The position numbers were made by a program, and so were the translations under genes. A model generated the notes under the pieces. It had not been told where the DNA came from, made no database searches, and was given only the letters and a program-made list of their open reading frames with translations. From Rhodoferax ferrireducens T118 (lineage in GTDB: Bacteria; Pseudomonadota; Gammaproteobacteria; Burkholderiales; Burkholderiaceae_C), in NCBI RefSeq assembly GCF_000013605.1, contig NC_007908.1:1736001-1800000 (forward strand): 64,000 nt of DNA, in the 5' to 3' direction. Shown here in pieces: positions 7,166 to 15,225 of this stretch. Position 1 is the first letter of the stretch. Each line of letters starts with the position of its first letter.

Positions 7166-8236
7166 ATGCCCATTCAAACCAGCACCCACAACCTCGTCCA
7201 GGACTACTATGGTCACCAGTTGCAAGGCACGGCAGACCTCAAAACCAGTGCCTGCTGCGACGCCAGCACCATGCCCGAGTGGCTCAAGCCGCTGCTCGCG
7301 CGTGTGCACCCCGAGGTGCTGTCGCGCTACTACGGCTGCGGCCTGGTGTGCCCGCCGCTGCTCGAGGGCTGCCGTGTGCTCGATCTGGGCTGCGGCTCGG
7401 GCCGCGACGTCTATGCGCTGGCACAACTGGTCGGCCCCGAGGGTGAAGTGGTCGGTGTGGACATGACCGACGAACAGCTGGCCGTGGCGCGCGCCCATCA
7501 GGCCCACCACACGGAGGTCTTTGGCTACAGCAACACAAGGTTTTTGCATGGCTACATCGAGCGGCTCGATGAGCTGGGTCTGGAGCCCGCCAGCTTCGAC
7601 GTGATCGTGTCCAACTGCGTTGTCAATCTTTCGCCCGACAAGGACGCGGTGCTGGCCGGTGTGCAGCGCCTGCTCAAACCGGGCGGCGAATTTTATTTCT
7701 CTGACGTGTATGCCGACCGCCGCGTGCCACCGGCCGTGCGCAACGACCCGGTGCTGTATGGCGAGTGCCTGGGTGGCGCGCTTTACTGGAACGACTTCAT
7801 TCAATTGGCCCAGCGCCACGGCTTTGCCGACCCGCGCCTGCTTGAAGACCGCCCGCTTGAGATTACCGACCCGAAGCTCGCCGCGCGCACCGGCAACCTG
7901 CGCTTCTTCTCGGCCACCTATCGCCTGTTCAAACTGGCCGCGCTGGAGTCTGCCTGCGAAGACTTCGGCCAGGCCGTCATCTACCAAGGCAGCATCCCCG
8001 AGCACCCGGGCCGCTTTGTGCTCGACAAACACCACGACATGCAAACCGGCAAGGTGTTTGCGGTCTGCGGCAACACTTGGCACATGCTGCAGGGCACCCG
8101 CTTTGCGCCGCACTTCAACTTCATCGGCAACTTCGACACCCACTACGGAATTTTTGACGGCTGTGGCGGCAATCTGCCGTTTGGGGCTCGCAGCGAAAGT
8201 AGCTCCGGCGTCTGCGGACTGGCGGCTTGCTGCTGA
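7166..8236 (+). CDS. arsM: Arsenite S-adenosylmethionine methyltransferase, ArsM-like
   Basis: 356 aa. SAM-binding loop LDLGCGSGR (72-80). Cysteines match the ArsM set: C30/C31, C58 (YYGCGLVCP), C151 in VSNCVVNL and C201 in GECLGGAL; the 50-residue spacing of the last two is the same as in algal ArsM. A C-terminal extension after about residue 260 ends in a Cys-rich tail (GLAACC). ArsM methylates As(III) to mono- and dimethyl arsenicals, and the dimethyl form is the ArsS substrate. It follows arsS in the same direction and is convergent with the NDH-SelD gene, 23 bp away. Confidence 0.9.
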   Translation: MPIQTSTHNLVQDYYGHQLQGTADLKTSACCDASTMPEWLKPLLARVHPEVLSRYYGCGLVCPPLLEGCRVLDLGCGSGRDVYALAQLVGPEGEVVGVDMTDEQLAVARAHQAHHTEVFGYSNTRFLHGYIERLDELGLEPASFDVIVSNCVVNLSPDKDAVLAGVQRLLKPGGEFYFSDVYADRRVPPAVRNDPVLYGECLGGALYWNDFIQLAQRHGFADPRLLEDRPLEITDPKLAARTGNLRFFSATYRLFKLAALESACEDFGQAVIYQGSIPEHPGRFVLDKHHDMQTGKVFAVCGNTWHMLQGTRFAPHFNFIGNFDTHYGIFDGCGGNLPFGARSESSSGVCGLAACC

Positions 8237-8259
8237 GTCGCACCCAGACTCCCAGCCAT

Positions 8260-10557
8260 TCACGCGCAGAGCGAAATCGGCTCCAGCGCTTCCCCTTGCG
8301 GCAAAACCCGGCCAATCGCCACCGTGTGGCTGTAGCCCAGTTCACGCAGCGCCGCAATGCAGGCCTGTGCCTTGTCGGCTGGCACGCTGGCCAGCAGGCC
8401 ACCGGCCGTTTGCGGGTCAAAAATCAGCGGGTAGCGGGGGTGATTGACCATCGCTTCCTGGTTGCGCAGGGCGCGGCGCAGGCGCACATTGGCGCTCTGC
8501 AAGGAGCTGACGATGCCCGCCGCCACGCATTCCTGTGCGCCGTCGAGCAAGGGCAAGGCCCCTAAATCAAGTTCCGCATCCACCCCCGAGGGGCGTGTCA
8601 TCTCTACCAGGTGGCCCAACAGTCCAAAGCCGGTCAGGTCGGTGCAGGCAGTCGCGCCAAATTCGCGCAGGCACTGGGCGCCCTTTTGGTTGGATACCAC
8701 CATGGACTGCAGGGCCGCGTCAATCCAGCGGCCCTTGGCGCTCAGGCGCGCGTGTGCTGCAAACAAGGTGCCGGTGCCAATCGGTTTGGTGAGAATCAGC
8801 ACATCGCCGGGGCACATGCCGTTCTTGCGCAAGATCTGCGCCGGGTCGTCATCGATCAAGCCATTGATGGCAAAGCCCAACGCCAGCTCCTTGCCTTCGC
8901 CGGTGTGGCCACCCACCAGGGCGCAGTTGGCCTCGTTCAACACTTCCAGCGCGCCCGTCATCATCTGGAACAACACGTCTTCGACCTTGCTCTCCAGGCC
9001 CGAGGGCACGGTGGCAATCGCAGTGGCCGATTGCGCCTGCGCGCCCATGGCCCAAATGTCGCCCAGTGCATGGTTGGCGGCGACCTTGCCAAAGAGGTAG
9101 GGGTCGTCAATGAAGGAGCGAAAGAAGTCCACCGAATGCACCATCGCTTTGCCGGCTGGCACCCGCACCACGGCGGCATCGTCCGGGTCGCTCAGGCCGA
9201 TGATCACGTCTTCGCGCTGCACCGGGTGCAATTGGCTCAAGGCGCGGGACAACACCGTGGCGCCCACCTTGGCGCCGCAGCCGCCGCAGCGCATGGCAAT
9301 GGCCGAGATGGCTTGCAGCGATTCTTCGGGCGTGAGCTGCACTGTCCCAGCTACACCAGCCGATGTCGGCTGCGCGCGGGTGCCATGAGTGTCCATGGGT
9401 GTCAGGTCCTGGAACTTGGCCATGAAGCGCCGGTCAATCCAGTCCTTCCAGCGCCAAACCCAGGCCCCGGCAAAACCGAGCCAGCCGCGTGACGCCACCG
9501 CGTACCGGTCGCCGGTGCTGATGAGCGCCAACCAACTGCGTTGCGGGTGGTAAGGTTTCAACGTGCCGCCCTGCACGCTCAAGCGCAGGTTCGCTGCCAG
9601 CGGTGGCCCCTGGCGCACCGCAAAAACGCCGGCTTTCTCCAGCGGGTGGTTCACCATGCTGGCAATGTCGCCGGCGGCAAAAACGGCGGGGTCGGTCACC
9701 GTCTGCAAGGTGTCGGTGACTTGAATGAAACCATCTGCGTCCAGCGCCAGGCCGGTGTCTCGCAGCCAGGCAGCGCCACCGGCGCGGGTCACCCAGACGA
9801 TCTCGTCGGTATCGATCACCTCGCCTGCCGCGGTTTGCAGCCGCCCCGGCGTCACCTGCGTGACGGCTGCATTGCGGTGCACCCGCACCTGACGCTCGGC
9901 CAGCACGGCGTCAAAACGCCTGCGCACGCCCAGGTTGTGGGTCGGCAAAATGTTGGCGTCGCTGCTGAACAGATGAAAGACCAGCTCATCGGGGTTGCGA
10001 CCCAGCGCGCGCAAGGCATGGCGCAAGCGCCACTGCATGGCCAGCAGCAGTTCCACGCCGCCGGCACCGGCCCCCACCACGGCCACGGTGGTGGTGCCGG
10101 GGTGGCGCTGCACACGTTCCAGCAGTGCCAGCCAGCGCTCGTTGAAGCGGGTGATGGGTTTGACCGCAATGGCGTTCTCAAGAGCGCCCGGCACGCCGTG
10201 GAGCTGGGGCGTGGAGCCGATGTTGATGGACAGAACGTCATACGGCACCGGCGGGCGGTTGCGGCACAGCACCTTGCGGTTGACGCGGTCCAGCCCGATC
10301 ACCTCGTCGCGGTACAGGCGCGCGCCGGCGAATACCGCCAGACGGCTCAGGTCAATGTGAACTTCGTCATAGTCATAGTGGCCCGCCACATAGCCGGGCA
10401 GCATGCCCGAGTAGGGCGTATGCATGTCGGTGCAGATGACCGTCAGGCGCACGCCGGGAACCGGCTGCATGCCAAAGCTTTTAAGCACGCCCACGTGGCT
10501 GTGGCCACCGCCGACCAGCACGATGTCTCTGAGGATGGGTTGTTCAGGTGCTTGCAT
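8260..10557 (-). CDS. selD: Fusion of FAD-dependent NADH dehydrogenase-like domain and selenophosphate synthetase (SelD; SenC role)
   Basis: 765 aa. Residues 1-380 are a pyridine nucleotide-disulfide oxidoreductase of NDH-2 type (VGGGHSHVGVLKSFGM at the start, VVGAGAGG at 159-166, VFAAGDIAS near 293). After a short linker, residues about 410-765 are SelD (selenide, water dikinase), with catalytic C424/C427 and K430 in RCGGCGAK and further SelD motifs GLSDPDDAAV, ANHALGDIWAMG, VGGHTGEGKEL, DLTGFGLLGHL and FDPQTAGGL. It makes selenophosphate from selenide and ATP; the flavoprotein half may supply reduced selenium. In sen clusters SelD (SenC) feeds SenB. senB lies 27 bp upstream in the same operon. 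No selA or selB is visible. Confidence 0.93.
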   Translation of the reverse strand: MQAPEQPILRDIVLVGGGHSHVGVLKSFGMQPVPGVRLTVICTDMHTPYSGMLPGYVAGHYDYDEVHIDLSRLAVFAGARLYRDEVIGLDRVNRKVLCRNRPPVPYDVLSINIGSTPQLHGVPGALENAIAVKPITRFNERWLALLERVQRHPGTTTVAVVGAGAGGVELLLAMQWRLRHALRALGRNPDELVFHLFSSDANILPTHNLGVRRRFDAVLAERQVRVHRNAAVTQVTPGRLQTAAGEVIDTDEIVWVTRAGGAAWLRDTGLALDADGFIQVTDTLQTVTDPAVFAAGDIASMVNHPLEKAGVFAVRQGPPLAANLRLSVQGGTLKPYHPQRSWLALISTGDRYAVASRGWLGFAGAWVWRWKDWIDRRFMAKFQDLTPMDTHGTRAQPTSAGVAGTVQLTPEESLQAISAIAMRCGGCGAKVGATVLSRALSQLHPVQREDVIIGLSDPDDAAVVRVPAGKAMVHSVDFFRSFIDDPYLFGKVAANHALGDIWAMGAQAQSATAIATVPSGLESKVEDVLFQMMTGALEVLNEANCALVGGHTGEGKELALGFAINGLIDDDPAQILRKNGMCPGDVLILTKPIGTGTLFAAHARLSAKGRWIDAALQSMVVSNQKGAQCLREFGATACTDLTGFGLLGHLVEMTRPSGVDAELDLGALPLLDGAQECVAAGIVSSLQSANVRLRRALRNQEAMVNHPRYPLIFDPQTAGGLLASVPADKAQACIAALRELGYSHTVAIGRVLPQGEALEPISLCA

Positions 10558-10584
10558 CGAGTCGCTTCACTTTGGATCGGGGGT

Positions 10585-11577
10585 TCAGGGTAGCAAGTCA
10601 CGCACCAGCGCATGCAGCGCGGCTTGTTCGGCGGCGGGTGCAAACAGGGGCGCACGCTGTGCACACTGGGCCTGCAACTGGTGATAGAAATTGTCGGCAT
10701 GTGGGTGGTTGCTGGCCTGGTCGCGGCGGCAGCGCAGCAGCAAATCGGCCAGCGCTTGCGCATCACCTGGCGCAAAATAGCCTGCATAGTCTGGCCCCAG
10801 CATGCCCACGTTGCCGGCAATGTGGGAGGCCAGCACGGGCGTGCCGCTGCGCACCGCTTCCATCACGACATGCGCGCCGCCCTCGATTCGGCTGGCATGG
10901 ATGAGTAGATGCGCGCGCTGAATGTGGCGCCGCGTGGCTTCATGGGGCAAGCCGCCCAGCCAGCGGTAGTGTGGGCATTGCTCGGCGCAGGCTTGGGCTT
11001 GCGCGCCCAGTTCTGCGTCCAGCGCCGCGCCAATGTGGTCGATGAAGATGTCGGGGTGGCCTTGCAGCAGACGCGCAGCGGCAAACAGGGTTTGCGGTGA
11101 TTTTTCATCGCGCAGATGCCCCACCATCACGGCGCGCACATGGTGCACTGTCTTGACGACCTTGTCCCGTGCGGGGGTGGACTGAAAAATCACCCGCGCC
11201 TTGTGCCGCAGCGCAGGAGGCAAGGCATCCGGCCCGCTTTCCTGCAGCAGCACCAGTTGCTGTGCATAGGCCAGGGAGGCTTGCGCGCGGGCATCGATTT
11301 GAATATCGCGGTACAAATCGGTGCCGGTGAGCACCACGGCAAGTCCTGGTGCATCCGCAACTGCACCTTGCGCGCGGGCCCAGGCAGCAATCGAATCCGC
11401 AGAGCGCCGCGCGTGCAGCGCCAGCATCACATCAAACGGCTCGCCATGCCAGGTCTGCGCAATGGTGGTCTGATACGCAGGGCTCAGCATGCGCGACCAG
11501 CGCCGCGCGGTTTGCCAGTTGCCATTGTTGGCATCGGCTAACGCGGGGCTGATGATGAGGACGCGGGCTTGGGTCAT
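10585..11577 (-). CDS. senB: Selenosugar synthase SenB (glycosyltransferase-like)
   Basis: 330 aa GT-B protein of the family once called TIGR04348 and now linked to SenB. N-terminal VLIISPALADANNGNWQTA, then HARRSADSIAAW, LTGTDLYRDI and LLQESGPDALP; C-terminal nucleotide-sugar-binding segment ASRIEGGAHVVMEAVRSGTP. SenB couples selenophosphate with a UDP-sugar to make a selenosugar that SenA attaches to hercynine. It is first in the senB-selD operon, is divergent from phnD with a 152-bp shared intergenic region, and has an ECF-like promoter 40-70 bp upstream. Confidence 0.88.
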   Translation of the reverse strand: MTQARVLIISPALADANNGNWQTARRWSRMLSPAYQTTIAQTWHGEPFDVMLALHARRSADSIAAWARAQGAVADAPGLAVVLTGTDLYRDIQIDARAQASLAYAQQLVLLQESGPDALPPALRHKARVIFQSTPARDKVVKTVHHVRAVMVGHLRDEKSPQTLFAAARLLQGHPDIFIDHIGAALDAELGAQAQACAEQCPHYRWLGGLPHEATRRHIQRAHLLIHASRIEGGAHVVMEAVRSGTPVLASHIAGNVGMLGPDYAGYFAPGDAQALADLLLRCRRDQASNHPHADNFYHQLQAQCAQRAPLFAPAAEQAALHALVRDLLP

Positions 11578-11618
11578 GGGGAAGTTTTGCAGCCGGCATC
11601 AAGCACGGCGGGTTAGCT

Positions 11619-11647
11619 TAGTCGTCTCCGAGTCAAAAAACCTTACA
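11619..11647 (-). promoter_or_regulatory. ECF-type promoter upstream of senB-selD
   Basis: Minus strand: TGTAAG (11647-11642), 17-bp spacer, CGACTA (11624-11619), about 40 bp before the senB ATG at 11577. Same hexamers as upstream of bufA1, arsS and the TVP38-flavoprotein gene; the spacer is one base longer than in the first two. Confidence 0.65.
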
Positions 11648-11729
11648 CCTCTTTTTCAAGCGGCACATGGTCTGCAGGCGTGGCCGGATTCGAGTCTAAT
11701 CGTTACTTCGTTTTCTCACTTTTCAGGCT

Positions 11730-12593
11730 ATGCACATGACTAAATTTTCTCCAAAACATATTTTTCTGGGATGTGCGCTGGTTCTCTTCGGATCGCTGGC
11801 GCAGGCCCAGGCCGTGTTCAAAGTGACCGCCATCCCCGATGAGTCGCCCACCGAGTTGGCGCGCAAGGCGGCCCCGCTGGTGAAATACCTCGAAAGAATC
11901 CTGGGCAGACCAGTCGAATTCACGCCGGTCACCGACTATGCGGCGTCGGTCGAGGCCCTGGTCAACAAGCAGGTGGACATGGCGTGGTACGGTGGCTTTA
12001 CCTTCGTGCAGGCCAATGTGCGCTCGGGTGGCAAAGTCGTCCCGCTGGTGCAGCGCGAAGAGGACGAAAAGTTCCGCTCGGTGTTCATCACGAGTGATCC
12101 CAGTATCAAAACCCTGGCGGATTTGAAAGGCAAGAGCGTGAGCTTTGGCTCGCAGTCCAGCACCTCCGGTCATTTGATGCCGCGCAGCTTTTTGTTGCAG
12201 GCCCATATTGACCCCGACAAAGACTTCAAGCGCGTTGCCTACTCCGGCGCGCACGATGCCACCATCGCCGCCGTGGCGGCGGGCAAGGTGGACGCCGGTG
12301 CCCTGAACATCTCGGTGTGGGAAAAGTTTGTTAAAGAGGGTAAGGTAGATGCCAGCAAGGTGAAGGTGTTTTACACCACCCCCGGCTACTTTGACTACAA
12401 CTGGACGGTGCATGCCGACATGCCGGTGGCGCTGCGCGACAAGCTGACTCAGGCCTTCCTGAGCCTGGACCGCAACACGGCCGAGGGCAAAGAAATTCTG
12501 GAGCTGCAGCGCGCCACCCGTTTCATTGCCACCAAGGCCGACAACTACAAGGGCATTGAACAGGCCGCCCGCAACGCGGGTTTGCTGAAGTAA
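11730..12593 (+). CDS. phnD: PhnD-family ABC transporter substrate-binding protein
   Basis: 287 aa. Signal peptide of about 28 residues ending AQAQA, then a phosphate/phosphite/phosphonate-type binding protein: IPDESPTELARKAAPLVKYLERIL, VDMAWYGGFTFVQA, SVSFGSQSSTSGHLMPRSFL, GAHDATIAAVAAGKVDAGALN. ATG 11730 or 11736 are both possible. Family members bind phosphonates, phosphite, phosphate or, in relatives such as AioX/ArrX, arsenic oxyanions. It heads phnD-phnC-phnE-phnE, placed between senB and senA, and no C-P lyase genes are nearby. The ligand is therefore open: a selenium or arsenic compound is plausible by context only. Confidence 0.9.
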   Translation: MHMTKFSPKHIFLGCALVLFGSLAQAQAVFKVTAIPDESPTELARKAAPLVKYLERILGRPVEFTPVTDYAASVEALVNKQVDMAWYGGFTFVQANVRSGGKVVPLVQREEDEKFRSVFITSDPSIKTLADLKGKSVSFGSQSSTSGHLMPRSFLLQAHIDPDKDFKRVAYSGAHDATIAAVAAGKVDAGALNISVWEKFVKEGKVDASKVKVFYTTPGYFDYNWTVHADMPVALRDKLTQAFLSLDRNTAEGKEILELQRATRFIATKADNYKGIEQAARNAGLLK

Positions 12594-12605
12594 AGTGCCG
12601 CACGC

Positions 12606-12640
12606 AATTGCTATGTATTTGATAGCTGTAGGTGCTTGTT
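12606..12640 (+). repeat. Partial copy of the dispersed repeat (TTGCTAT...ATAGCTG arm)
   Basis: ATTGCTATGTATTTGATAGC between phnD and phnC matches the AT-rich arm of the window's dispersed repeat, also seen at 54222 and 58332. The ACGGGGGCT part is missing or degraded here. Confidence 0.5.
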
Positions 12641-12668
12641 CCATGAGGTCTATTGCCCTATTTCGTTC

Positions 12669-13502
12669 ATGAAAATCAGCCTGAACGGCATCTCGGTACA
12701 GCACCCCTCGGCCAAGCCGGGTGCCGTGCCGGCGCTGCGCGAGCAGAACCTGACCGTGCGCGCCGGAGAGCAGCTGGCCATCATCGGCCCGTCAGGTGCG
12801 GGCAAGACCACGCTGCTGCATTTGTTGGCGTGTGCGCTCAAGCCGTCCGCAGGTTCCATGCTGTTGAACGACCAGGACCCGTGGCAGCTGTCGCGCGGCG
12901 CGCTACAAAAGTTGCGCGGTGCCTTGTTTCTTGCGCCCCAGGTTCCGCCGCTGCCACCGCGCCAACGCGTGGTCACCGCCGTGCTGGCGGGACGCCTGCC
13001 GAACGAGAGCCTGTGGGCCAGCTTGCGCAGCCTGTTTTACCCAACGGACATCGCGCTGGCGGAACGAGCCCTGGCCGGGTTTGATGTCGGTGACAAGCTG
13101 TTTGACCGCGTGGACCGGCTCTCGGGTGGCGAGCGCCAGCGGGTGGGCCTGGCGCGGGCGCTGGTGTCCCAGGCCAGCCTCATCCTGGTGGATGAACCCT
13201 TGTCGGCGCTGGACCCGACACGCTCTCAACACGCCATTGAAACTTTGACCCGCGCTGCACAAGAGCGCGGTGCCACGCTGGTGGCCACACTGCACCACGT
13301 CGAGATGGCACTGGCCCATTTCCCGCGCATCGTGGGCTTGCGCGACGGCCAGGTGGCCTTTGATTTGCCTGCCGCCGAGGTCACCCCGGAGCTGTTGCAG
13401 GCACTGTATGCGCAGCACCTGCATGAATTGACCGGCCTGGCAAACCTTGAGGCAGATGATCTACCCACCGACCCGGCGCCGGTGGTGATGCACTGCCGCT
13501 GA
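12669..13502 (+). CDS. phnC: PhnC-type ABC transporter ATP-binding protein
   Basis: 277 aa ABC ATPase: Walker A GPSGAGKT (40-47), signature LSGGERQR, Walker B LILVDEP, and a His switch in TLHHVEMAL. The start at ATG 12669 was chosen because MKISLNGISV begins the usual beta-strand; an in-frame ATG 33 bp upstream would add an untypical leader. It lies 75 bp downstream of phnD (a repeat fragment in between) and 15 bp before the first permease. It energises the PhnD/PhnE importer at the inner membrane. Confidence 0.93.
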   Translation: MKISLNGISVQHPSAKPGAVPALREQNLTVRAGEQLAIIGPSGAGKTTLLHLLACALKPSAGSMLLNDQDPWQLSRGALQKLRGALFLAPQVPPLPPRQRVVTAVLAGRLPNESLWASLRSLFYPTDIALAERALAGFDVGDKLFDRVDRLSGGERQRVGLARALVSQASLILVDEPLSALDPTRSQHAIETLTRAAQERGATLVATLHHVEMALAHFPRIVGLRDGQVAFDLPAAEVTPELLQALYAQHLHELTGLANLEADDLPTDPAPVVMHCR

Positions 13503-13517
13503 GACCCACACCGCGCC

Positions 13518-14372
13518 ATGCCCAACGCTTCGCCCACTCCGGCCTTGATGCCAAACCGCCCCGCCTTGCGTGACCCGGCTTGGGCCGCGCGCGTCTTCTG
13601 GGCGCTGGCTGGTTTGGCCTTGCTCTGGCCAGCTGTGGTGCTGACCGAATTCAAGCCCTGGGTGCTGCTGGAGCCGGGCGCCTTGAAGCCAGCGCTGAAT
13701 TTTGTCGGCGCTTTCTTCCCGCCGCGCACCGACGCCGAGTTTTTGGGGCTGCTGGCGCGTGAAACCTGGCGCACCGTGGCCATGGCCACAGCGGGCCTGA
13801 CGCTGGCGCTGCTGCTGGCGATCCCTTTGTCGCTGCTGTCGGTGCGGGTGCTGTCGCTATCAAGCCTGACCGGTCGCATGGCGATGGTACCCAGCGTGCT
13901 GCGCCAAGGGGTGCGCTGGCTGCTGCTGGTGCTGCGCAGCGTGCCCGAGTTGGTGTGGGCGCTGGTGTTTGTGCGGGTGGTCGGCCTGGGGCCCACCTCG
14001 GGCGTGCTGGCCATTGCGCTCACCTACAGCGGCATGCTGGGCAAGGTGTACGCCGATATCATGGAGAGCGGCGACGCCCACGCCACCACTAATCTGATGC
14101 GCAATGGTTCGGGTCGGCTGCAAGCCTTCTTCTATGGCCTGCTGCCGCAAAACGCGGGTGAGCTGACCAGCTACACCGTGTACCGGTGGGAGTGCGCCAT
14201 ACGCTCCAGCGCGGTGTTGGGTTTTGTCGGGGCCGGTGGGTTGGGGCAGCTCATGGACTCCTCCATGAAGATGTTCAACGGGTCTGAAGTGGCCAGCATT
14301 TTGCTGATTTTCATGGCGTTGGTGTGGCTGGCAGACCGCATGAGTGCGATGCTGCGCAAGGGTTTGGCATGA
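13518..14372 (+). CDS. phnE: PhnE-type ABC transporter permease, first copy
   Basis: 284 aa with about six membrane segments. Permease coupling motif around NGSGRLQAFFYGLLPQNAGELTSY, followed by YRWECAIRSSAVLGFVGAGGLGQ, the EAA-like loop characteristic of PhnE. It starts 15 bp after phnC. Together with the second PhnE it forms a heterodimeric channel. Confidence 0.92.
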   Translation: MPNASPTPALMPNRPALRDPAWAARVFWALAGLALLWPAVVLTEFKPWVLLEPGALKPALNFVGAFFPPRTDAEFLGLLARETWRTVAMATAGLTLALLLAIPLSLLSVRVLSLSSLTGRMAMVPSVLRQGVRWLLLVLRSVPELVWALVFVRVVGLGPTSGVLAIALTYSGMLGKVYADIMESGDAHATTNLMRNGSGRLQAFFYGLLPQNAGELTSYTVYRWECAIRSSAVLGFVGAGGLGQLMDSSMKMFNGSEVASILLIFMALVWLADRMSAMLRKGLA

Positions 14373-14382
14373 GGAAGAATGC

Positions 14383-15207
14383 ATGAACCCCAGCGCCGCC
14401 AACGACACCTACAAATTGCCGCCCAAGCTGTTTGATGCACGCTGCAAGGCATGCTGGTTGATGCTGGGTGTGCTGATACTGGTGGTGGCCAGTTTTGCAA
14501 CTCTCAATCTGCAATGGGCGCAGTTCTGGTCGTGGAACGCGGCGCAAAGAATGGGCCGTTTTTTGGGCGAGTTGCTGCATCCGCAGACCAGCACGGTGTT
14601 TGTCACCAAGGTGCTGCTGGCCGCCCTGGAAACGCTGGCGATGTCGGCCTTGGGCACGCTGCTGGCGGTGCTGTTGGGTCTGGCCTTGGCGCTGCCCGCC
14701 GCAAGAACCCATGCACAAGACCCGGCGCGCTGGCGCGGGACCACACGCTTGCTGCTCAATGCCTTGCGCAGCACACCTGAACTGGTGTGGGCGGCTCTGC
14801 TCCTGATTGCGGCCGGCTTGGGGCCGTTTGCCGGCACGCTGGCCTTGGGCCTGCACACTTCGGGCGTGTTAGGGCGCTTGTTTGCCGAAGCAATAGAAAA
14901 CGCCGCGCCGGGGCCAAGCTTTGCGCTGCGGTTGCGCGGTGTCGGTGAAGCCCGCGTGTTCCTTTACGCCACCTTGCCGCAAGTGTTACCGCAGTTGATG
15001 AGCTACACCCTTTACCGCTGGGAGAACAACATCCGCGCTGCCGCCGTGCTTGGCGTGGTGGGCGCTGGCGGCCTGGGGCAGATGCTGGCCTTTCACATGG
15101 GCCTGTTCCAGATGGGCGAGACCAGCACCGTCTTGCTGGCCATGCTGGCGCTGGTGGCGCTGGTCGATGCGCTGAGTTATGCGGTTCGCAGCGCGCTGTC
15201 GCGGTGA
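14383..15207 (+). CDS. phnE: PhnE-type ABC transporter permease, second copy
   Basis: 274 aa paralogue of the preceding permease with the same C-terminal signature (LPQVLPQLMSYTLYRWENN, AAVLGVVGAGGLGQML). ATG 14383 has GAGGAAG just upstream, so the in-frame codons inside the upstream gene are not needed. Two PhnE genes in tandem are common in PhnCDE operons. The gene is convergent with senA, 18 bp away, with no clear terminator between them. Confidence 0.92.
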   Translation: MNPSAANDTYKLPPKLFDARCKACWLMLGVLILVVASFATLNLQWAQFWSWNAAQRMGRFLGELLHPQTSTVFVTKVLLAALETLAMSALGTLLAVLLGLALALPAARTHAQDPARWRGTTRLLLNALRSTPELVWAALLLIAAGLGPFAGTLALGLHTSGVLGRLFAEAIENAAPGPSFALRLRGVGEARVFLYATLPQVLPQLMSYTLYRWENNIRAAAVLGVVGAGGLGQMLAFHMGLFQMGETSTVLLAMLALVALVDALSYAVRSALSR

Positions 15208-15225
15208 GGGGCGCGCAAAGCCTTG

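Noticed and set aside
6079..7173. Long minus-strand frame (364 codons) opposite arsS
   Set aside because: It mirrors the high-GC codon pattern of arsS, has no recognisable domain, and arsS itself has complete radical SAM motifs on the plus strand.
7145..8263. Long minus-strand frame opposite arsM
   Set aside because: Antisense shadow of a gene with clear ArsM motifs; its translation is His/Gln/Ala-rich without family signatures.
9541..10593. Plus-strand frame of 350 codons opposite the NDH-SelD gene
   Set aside because: Antisense shadow; no motifs, and the minus-strand frame is continuous and homologous throughout.
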